Assembly (NCBI GenBank): GCA_937952095.1
Contig: CALFYG010000201.1
Span: 1-35,914 of the forward strand
From: an uncultured Micrococcales bacterium
GTDB lineage: Bacteria > Actinomycetota > Actinomycetes > S36-B12 > UBA10799
DNA: 35,914 nucleotides
Reading direction: 5' to 3'
In this document: positions 31,262 through 35,914 of the stretch, piece by piece
How the letters are laid out: each line of letters starts with the position of its first letter
How positions within the stretch are numbered: the first letter of the stretch is position 1
Notes under the pieces: model-generated
Seen by the model: only the letters and a program-made list of their open reading frames with translations
What the model was told of the DNA's origin: nothing
Databases searched by the model: none
Made by a program: the position numbers and the translations under genes

Positions 31262-32854
31262 ATGAGCGCCCAATCGGCAGATTCGAGTCCGGACCTCACC
31301 ACCACCGCCGGGAAACTGGCCGACCTCGCTGCTCGCCGCGAAGTTGCGGCCGTCGCCGGCGGTCAACGCGGGATCGACAAGCAGCACTCCCGCGGGAAGA
31401 TGACCGCTCGCGAGCGCATCGATCAGTTGCTCGACCCCGATTCGTTCGTGGAGCTCGACGAACTCGCCCGCCACCGCTCCAACAACTTCGGTCTGGAGAA
31501 GAACCGGCCGTACGGCGACGGTGTGGTCACCGGTTACGGCACGATCGACGGTCGGCCGGTGTGTGTGTTCGCACAGGACTTCACCGTCTTCGGGGGCAGC
31601 CTGGGCGAGGTCTTCGGCGAGAAGATCGTCAAGGTCATGGATATGGCGATGAACACCGGCGTTCCGGTGATCGGCATCAACGACTCCGGCGGCGCCCGGA
31701 TCCAGGAGGGTGTGGTGTCGCTCGGCCTGTATGGCGAGATCTTCCAGCGCAACGTGCACGCATCCGGGGTCGTGCCACAGATCTCCCTGATCATGGGCCC
31801 GTGCGCGGGCGGCGCGGTCTACTCCCCGGCGATCACCGACTTCACCGTGATGGTCGACAAGACCTCCCACATGTTCATCACCGGTCCAGACGTCATCAAG
31901 ACCGTCACCGGCGAGGACGTGGAGTTCGAGGAGCTCGGTGGCGCCCGGACGCACAACAGCAAGTCCGGCGTGGCCCACATGATGGGCGCTGACGAGCAGG
32001 ACGCACTCGACATCGTCAAGAACCTGCTGAGCTACCTGCCGAGCAACAACATGGACCCGGCGCCGGTGTTCGACAACCCCGCCACCCTCGACATCACCGA
32101 CGAGGACCGGGAGCTCGACACCATCATCCCGGACTCCCCCAACCAGCCCTACGACATCAAGACCGTCATCGAGCACGTCCTCGACGACGGGGAGTTCCTC
32201 GAGGTCCAGCCTCTGTGGGCACCCAACATGGTCATCGGCTTCGGACGCGTGGAGGGACGCTCGGTCGGCGTGGTGGCCAACCAGCCGATGCAGTTCGCCG
32301 GCACCCTCGACATCGACGCCAGCGAGAAGGCATCGCGCTTCGTGCGCACCTGCGACGCCTTCAACGTCCCCGTGATCACCTTCGTCGACGTCCCCGGCTT
32401 CCTGCCCGGCACCGACCAGGAGTGGAACGGCATCATCCGCCGCGGCGCGAAACTCATCTACGCCTACGGCGAGGCCACCGTCCCGAAGGTCACGATCATC
32501 ACCCGCAAGGCCTACGGCGGCGCCTACGTGGTCATGGGCTCGAAGCACCTCGGCGCGGACATCGAGTTGTCGTGGCCGACCGGGCAGATCGCCGTCATGG
32601 GCGCCCAGGGTGCGGTGAACATCCTCTACCGCAAGGAGGTCGCGGCGGCCGCCGACCCTGACGCCGAGCGCGCACGTCTGGTGGCCGAGTACGACAACAC
32701 GCTGGCCAACCCGTACCTCGCCGCCGACCGCGGGTACGTCGACCGGGTCATCATGCCCCATGAGACCCGGATCCAGGTGGTGCAGGCGCTGCGTGCTCTG
32801 CGTACGAAGCGCGAGGTGCTGCCGCCCAAGAAGCATGGGAACATTCCCCTGTGA
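31262..32854 (+). CDS. pccB: Acetyl-/propionyl-CoA carboxylase beta subunit (AccD/PccB)
   Basis: Carboxyltransferase subunit of the actinobacterial acyl-CoA carboxylase that makes malonyl- or methylmalonyl-CoA. 530 residues, the exact usual length. First half: MTARERIDQLLDPDSF, INDSGGARIQEGV (oxyanion Gly-Gly-Ala 143-145), MGPCAGGAVYSPA. Second half: FVDVPGFLPGT, RKAYGGAYVVMGSKHLG (Gly-Gly-Ala 419-421) and QIAVMGAQGAVNIL. At the position where PccB has Asp and AccB Ile as specificity residue (422 in the Streptomyces enzymes, by my recollection), this protein has Val423. ATG at 31,262 is leaderless-looking; an in-frame ATG at 31,232 is an alternative but lies before the -10 box. The stop overlaps accE (GTGA). 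Confidence 0.96.
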   Translation: MSAQSADSSPDLTTTAGKLADLAARREVAAVAGGQRGIDKQHSRGKMTARERIDQLLDPDSFVELDELARHRSNNFGLEKNRPYGDGVVTGYGTIDGRPVCVFAQDFTVFGGSLGEVFGEKIVKVMDMAMNTGVPVIGINDSGGARIQEGVVSLGLYGEIFQRNVHASGVVPQISLIMGPCAGGAVYSPAITDFTVMVDKTSHMFITGPDVIKTVTGEDVEFEELGGARTHNSKSGVAHMMGADEQDALDIVKNLLSYLPSNNMDPAPVFDNPATLDITDEDRELDTIIPDSPNQPYDIKTVIEHVLDDGEFLEVQPLWAPNMVIGFGRVEGRSVGVVANQPMQFAGTLDIDASEKASRFVRTCDAFNVPVITFVDVPGFLPGTDQEWNGIIRRGAKLIYAYGEATVPKVTIITRKAYGGAYVVMGSKHLGADIELSWPTGQIAVMGAQGAVNILYRKEVAAAADPDAERARLVAEYDNTLANPYLAADRGYVDRVIMPHETRIQVVQALRALRTKREVLPPKKHGNIPL

Positions 32855-33054
32855 GCACGTCGTTCGAGGTCACCCACGGCAACCCCAGCGATGAGGAGCT
32901 GGCGGTCGTTGTCTCGTTGCTGACGGCCGCGGGCAATTCCGTGCAGGCAACCGACGCCCCGGTGCAGATGTCGAACTGGGCCCGCCCGGTGATGCGTCAG
33001 ACGCCCGCCGCCGGACCGGGCGCTTGGTGGCGATCAGGACTGCCCCAGCCGTGA
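32851..33054 (+). CDS. accE: Acyl-CoA carboxylase epsilon subunit
   Basis: A 67-residue protein of the AccE/PccE family, small basic-acidic subunits that bind alpha and beta subunits and raise activity of actinobacterial acyl-CoA carboxylases. The family pattern is visible: an N-terminal VTHGNPSDEELAVVVSLL segment predicted as strand-turn-helix, then a polar link and a C-terminal SNWARPVMRQ ... GAWWRSGLPQ with the conserved Trp residues. GTG at 32,851 overlaps the beta-subunit stop (GTGA). Its own stop overlaps the GTG of the next glycosyltransferase. Position directly after the beta subunit is the usual place. Confidence 0.88.
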   Translation: MSTSFEVTHGNPSDEELAVVVSLLTAAGNSVQATDAPVQMSNWARPVMRQTPAAGPGAWWRSGLPQP

Positions 33055-34355
33055 TCGACGTCAGCGTCATCGTCCCGGTCTTCAACAAGGCCCCGTACCT
33101 GCCTGAGCTACTGGACAGCCTGCGGCGCCAGACCTCCGGGTCGTTCGACGTCTGGCTCGTGGATGACGGATCGACCGACGGCTCTGAGAACCTGTGCGAC
33201 GAGATCGCGGCGGCGGACGACCGCTTCCATGTGATCCACCAGCCCAATTCCGGATGGCCCGGCCGGCCCCGCAACGTCGGCATCGACGTCAGCGAGAGCC
33301 GGTATCTGTTCTTCGCCGACGCCGACGACTGGTGCGAGCCCACGTTGCTGGCCGACCTGGTCGCGTTCGCCGACGAGCACGTCAGCGACGTGGTGTTGCC
33401 GGCCGTCATCTCCGAGGGCCACTCCTACACCGCTCGGGAGCCGGTCTACCAGAGTGCGGTGGACCTGGACCCGCGCGAGGCGTTCCTCAGCCTGACCCCC
33501 CACAAGCTGTTCCGGCGCGCGTACTTCGACGCACTCGGCCTGCGTTTCACCGAGGACCGGGTCCCCCTCGAGGACGGACAACTCGTCGCCCGCGCGTACG
33601 TCGGGGGCGGACGGATCAGCCGCTTCGGCGACCGCCTCGGTTACCACTACATGGGCCGCGAGGGCACGAACATCTCCTACGCGCCGCGCGACCCACTGGC
33701 CCACGGCCGCAGCGTCGCCGACATCATGCGATCGGCTCGCAGGATCCCCGACCTCGCCGACGAGATCATCGTCGATCTCTACCGGCGCAAACTGCTGCGT
33801 TATCTCGGGCCGCGCTACCTGCCGGTGATGCCGCCCGAGCGCCAGTCCGCCTATGTGCACGCCACCGCGCAGATCGCGGCCGAGTTCATCAGCGCTGAGA
33901 TGGAATCGACCCTCACCGCGTGGCCCCGCCTCGCCTCCCGCACTGCCCGGCTCGACGATCCCGGGATCAGTGTCGCTCTCGCCCAGGCCCGCGCCGAGGA
34001 CCTCGTCCCCGCCGAGCGCAACAACGGCCACTGGTTCATCGGTCCGGTCCCGGCCGACGACATCGTCGTGGTGCGGCCGAAGGCCCGCAAGGCGCCCACC
34101 AAGGGCGTGCGGGTGGTCGTGCGTCCCGAGTGGTTGCGGATCACGGCAGCACGCCTGGAGTTCCACAGCAATGAGGACGTGGTCCCGGCCGACGACACCC
34201 TGACACCCCAGTCACCGCTACCCGGCCCGGCCCACGCATTCGCCTGCTGGGACGAGTTGTGCGTGCCGGTCACCTACGACGGTGAGCCAGTGACGGCCGG
34301 CGGGTTGCAGTACCGCGGCGACGGTGACGGCGCACTGGTGGTCACGCCGATCTGA
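33051..34355 (+). CDS. GT2 family glycosyltransferase with C-terminal extension
   Basis: About 434 residues. GT-A core: VSVIVPVFNKAPYL, WLVDDGSTDGS (DDGS 38-41), GWPGRPRNVGID (residue ~68-79) and FFADADDW (DADD 90-93), then PHKLFRRAYF and EDGQLVARAY (catalytic-base region). Residues ~230-434 form an extension of helices then beta-rich segments without a motif I know; a similar helix-plus-beta layout follows the GT2 domain in teichoic/polysaccharide synthases such as the 17,633 gene. The GTG at 33,051 overlaps the accE stop (GTGA); an upstream in-frame GTG at 33,024 would lie inside accE. Why a sugar transferase is coupled to a carboxylase is unclear. Convergent with maf. Confidence 0.85.
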   Translation: MIDVSVIVPVFNKAPYLPELLDSLRRQTSGSFDVWLVDDGSTDGSENLCDEIAAADDRFHVIHQPNSGWPGRPRNVGIDVSESRYLFFADADDWCEPTLLADLVAFADEHVSDVVLPAVISEGHSYTAREPVYQSAVDLDPREAFLSLTPHKLFRRAYFDALGLRFTEDRVPLEDGQLVARAYVGGGRISRFGDRLGYHYMGREGTNISYAPRDPLAHGRSVADIMRSARRIPDLADEIIVDLYRRKLLRYLGPRYLPVMPPERQSAYVHATAQIAAEFISAEMESTLTAWPRLASRTARLDDPGISVALAQARAEDLVPAERNNGHWFIGPVPADDIVVVRPKARKAPTKGVRVVVRPEWLRITAARLEFHSNEDVVPADDTLTPQSPLPGPAHAFACWDELCVPVTYDGEPVTAGGLQYRGDGDGALVVTPI

Positions 34356-34356
34356 C

Positions 34357-34403
34357 CCGCCGGTGGCAGCTCGGCAGCCAACACCAGCCCAGCCCACCTG
34401 CGG
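34357..34403. terminator. Possible hairpin between convergent glycosyltransferase and maf
   Basis: CCGCCGGTGG (34,357-34,366) can pair with CCACCTGCGG (34,394-34,403) with one mismatch and a 27-base loop. It fills most of the 64 bases between the two stops. No U-tract. Weak on its own. Confidence 0.35.
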
Positions 34404-34419
34404 TGACCCGAACGACCAC

Positions 34420-35022
34420 TCACGCCGTGGGCGACTCCCACAGGTCGGTCCACCGCAAACCCGCCTCGCGGACCATGGTGCGCAGCAGGGGGATCCCAAG
34501 ACCGATCACATTGGCCGGGTCGCCGTCCACCCCTGACACGAACGCCGAGCCGTACCCGTCGAGAGTGAAGCCTCCAGCCACCTGCAACGGCTCTCCGGTG
34601 GCGACGTACGCGGCGATCTCGCCATCGTCGGGTTCGGCGAAGTCCACCCGGGTGCTGGCCGCCGCCGACACCTCACCGCCGGGATGCACCAGGCAATGAC
34701 CCGTGATCAGGTAGGCCGATCGTCCTCGCATCTCCCGCCAGCGCTCCTCGGCCACCCCGGCGACCAACGGCTTGCCCAGACTGCGGCCATCGAGATCGAG
34801 AACCGAATCGGCACCGAGGACGAGGCGTCCGGGATGTCGAGCGGCGACCCACCGGGCCTTGGCCTGGGCCAGATGCACCGCGACCTCGGTGGGGGTCGCA
34901 TCGGCCAGGTCCGCCATCAGCGCATCCTCGTCGACCCCGCTCACGATCACCTCGGGCTCGATGCCGGCGGCCCGCAGCAACCGCAGGCGGGACGGCGACG
35001 CGGAAGCGAGGATCAGGCGCAC
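34420..35022 (-). CDS. maf: Maf-like nucleotide pyrophosphatase
   Basis: Maf/HAM1-fold house-cleaning enzyme that hydrolyses non-canonical or pyrimidine nucleoside triphosphates. 200 residues. The N-terminal ASASPSRLRLLR is the SxSPRR-type phosphate loop with Ser in place of the first Arg; LVLGADSVLDLDG carries the catalytic Asp72, and SLGKP, STRVDF and GGFTLDGYGSAFVSGVDGDPANVIGLG (in part: FTLDGYGS, GDPANVIGLG) follow the family. GTG at 35,022 has no ribosome site but TAGCAT seven bases upstream. Divergent from the carboxylase alpha subunit, 126 bases away; Maf next to accE/accA is a frequent actinobacterial arrangement. The open frame continues to 35,850 antisense to accA and is not real. 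Confidence 0.93.
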   Translation of the reverse strand: MRLILASASPSRLRLLRAAGIEPEVIVSGVDEDALMADLADATPTEVAVHLAQAKARWVAARHPGRLVLGADSVLDLDGRSLGKPLVAGVAEERWREMRGRSAYLITGHCLVHPGGEVSAAASTRVDFAEPDDGEIAAYVATGEPLQVAGGFTLDGYGSAFVSGVDGDPANVIGLGIPLLRTMVREAGLRWTDLWESPTA

Positions 35023-35029
35023 GACTGGA

Positions 35030-35035
35030 ATGCTA
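35030..35035 (-). promoter_or_regulatory. Putative leaderless -10 box, maf
   Basis: TAGCAT on the minus strand, seven bases before GTG at 35,022, in the divergent maf/accA region. No ribosome site between them. Confidence 0.45.
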
Positions 35036-35136
35036 CGTGGGCGCGCAGACGCGTTGATGATCGCGGCACCGCCACCGCGACCCCCTGCCCTGGGCGCGGA
35101 TCTCAGCCCCGCCCCCGCAGCCGGGGCCCCGGCGCC

Positions 35137-35142
35137 TAGACT
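35137..35142 (+). promoter_or_regulatory. Putative leaderless -10 box, carboxylase alpha subunit
   Basis: TAGACT, then CGGGGT, then GTG at 35,149. The 15-base stretch matches the one before the PEBP-like gene (22,502-22,516) at all but two positions. CGGGGT is too close to the start codon to be a good ribosome site. Confidence 0.5.
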
Positions 35143-35148
35143 CGGGGT

Positions 35149-35914
35149 GTGCGCAAAGTGCTGATCGCAAACCGTGGGGAAATCGCCATCCGCGTCGCGC
35201 GGGCCTGCCGGGATGCCGGCCTGGCCAGCGTCGCCGTCTACGCCAACTCCGACCGTGACGCTCTGCACGTCAAGGCCGCGGACGAGGCCTACTCCCTGGA
35301 CGGGGAGACCGCGGCCGAGACCTACCTGGTCGTCGACAAGTTGCTCGACGTCGCCAAGCGGTCGGGCGCCGACGCCGTCCACCCGGGCTACGGCTTCCTG
35401 TCCGAGAACGCCGACTTCGCCCAGGCGGTGATCGACGCCGGGCTGATCTGGATCGGACCGCCCCCGGCGGCCATCCGCTCGCTGGGCGACAAGGTCTCCG
35501 CGCGGCACATCGCGCAGCGTGCAGGTGCCCCGCTGGTGGCGGGTACCTCCGACCCGGTCTCGGGCGCCGACGAGGTGGTGGAGTTCGCCAAGGAGAACGG
35601 GCTGCCGATCGCGATCAAGGCCGCGTTCGGTGGCGGCGGCCGCGGCCTGAAGGTTGCCCGCAGCCTCGACGAGATCCCGGAACTGTACGACTCGGCGGTG
35701 CGCGAGGCGGTGGCCGCGTTCGGTCGCGGCGAGTGCTTCGTCGAGCGGTACCTGGACAACCCGCGTCACGTGGAGACCCAGGTGCTCGCGGACATGAAGG
35801 GCAACGCTGTGGTGGTCTCCACCCGCGACTGCTCGTTGCAGCGCCGCCACCAGAAGCTGGTGGAGGAAGCCCCCGCGCCGTTCCTGTCCGAGGCACAGGT
35901 CGCGGAGCTCTACC
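35149..35914 (+). CDS. accA: Acyl-CoA carboxylase alpha subunit (biotin carboxylase), 3' end beyond window
   Basis: The biotin-carboxylating subunit partnering the beta and epsilon subunits at 31,262-33,054. Only the first 255 codons are in the window; the frame is open to the last base. The biotin carboxylase N-terminal domain opens with VRKVLIANRGEIAIRVARAC (start of the protein), followed by VHPGYGFLSENADFA and IGPPPAAIRSLGDKV, then the ATP-grasp domain with the glycine-rich loop KAAFGGGGRGLKVA, the FVERYLDNPRHVETQVLAD segment and RDCSLQRRHQKLVEEAP. The rest of the ATP-grasp domain and the C-terminal biotin carrier domain (AMKM) would lie to the right. GTG at 35,149 follows a leaderless-type TAGACT box by six bases. 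Confidence 0.95.
   Translation, partial: MRKVLIANRGEIAIRVARACRDAGLASVAVYANSDRDALHVKAADEAYSLDGETAAETYLVVDKLLDVAKRSGADAVHPGYGFLSENADFAQAVIDAGLIWIGPPPAAIRSLGDKVSARHIAQRAGAPLVAGTSDPVSGADEVVEFAKENGLPIAIKAAFGGGGRGLKVARSLDEIPELYDSAVREAVAAFGRGECFVERYLDNPRHVETQVLADMKGNAVVVSTRDCSLQRRHQKLVEEAPAPFLSEAQVAELY

Noticed and set aside
31244..32836. Upstream extension of the birA frame
   Set aside because: Antisense of the carboxylase beta gene; biotin ligase homology begins close to GTG 31,243.
1..35914. tRNA, rRNA, transposase or integrase genes
   Set aside because: None recognised by eye on either strand; a covariance-model scan could still find a small RNA.

Overview
The window is a stretch of high-GC Gram-positive (actinomycete-type) chromosome with foreign sequence joined to its left end. 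The actinobacterial part runs from about base 1,205 to the right edge. It has two LytR-CpsA-Psr ligases, a PGRP/SpoIID-type secreted protein, a CDP-glycerol-type polymerase, an acyl-CoA carboxylase with an epsilon subunit, many GTG starts and many leaderless-type promoters. The order or family cannot be fixed from the sequence. Bases 1-~1,205 do not belong with it: a short SDR fragment (1-~150) runs in frame into the 3' end of a proteobacterial opgG, followed by the 5' part of opgH (osmoregulated periplasmic glucan synthesis, a Gram-negative pathway). opgH stops abruptly inside the actinobacterial secreted-protein gene, which is on the other strand. This looks like a chimeric assembly or amplification join rather than biology.

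Layout. (1) 1-1,205: chimeric end. (2) ~1,205-21,291: a cell-surface glycopolymer region bracketed by two LCP ligases (4,162 and 19,927). Between them lie four proteins with GT2 domains, one fused to a glycerophosphotransferase, a stand-alone glycerophosphotransferase-like protein, a nucleotidyltransferase, a CDP-alcohol phosphatidyltransferase, a GT-C-like membrane protein and two tandem sulfotransferase-like genes. The genes are consistent with synthesis of a teichoic-acid-like, possibly sulfated, wall polymer and its LCP-mediated attachment to peptidoglycan; the polymer itself is unknown. (3) 21,295-27,026: two acyl-CoA dehydrogenases, a PEBP-like protein, an overlapping operon ACAD-purK-purE-CoA-binding protein, and a GtrA-like membrane protein. 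(4) 27,162-35,914: a carboxyltransferase, a MerR-like/class III cyclase, a PH-domain membrane protein, biotin ligase, acyl-CoA carboxylase beta and epsilon subunits with a coupled glycosyltransferase, Maf, and the start of the biotin carboxylase alpha subunit.

Most notable are three copies of an undescribed-looking intergenic element (17,692, 23,066 and 27,041). Each has four copies of the core GCGACGTTGTTG, two forward and two inverted, at identical offsets (0, 31, 66, 97) around one dyad axis, while the bases between the cores differ. Each sits 7-15 bases from a stop codon. Next is the birA/carboxylase-beta divergent promoter, where two leaderless -10 boxes share seven bases and the two start codons are only 18 bases apart. 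Eleven starts in the window have a TANNNT box 6-8 bases upstream; most other starts have a Shine-Dalgarno sequence or are coupled to the preceding stop.

No rRNA, tRNA, CRISPR array, transposase or prophage gene was seen. No stretch above 300 bases lacks a gene; the longest gap is 3,882-4,161.
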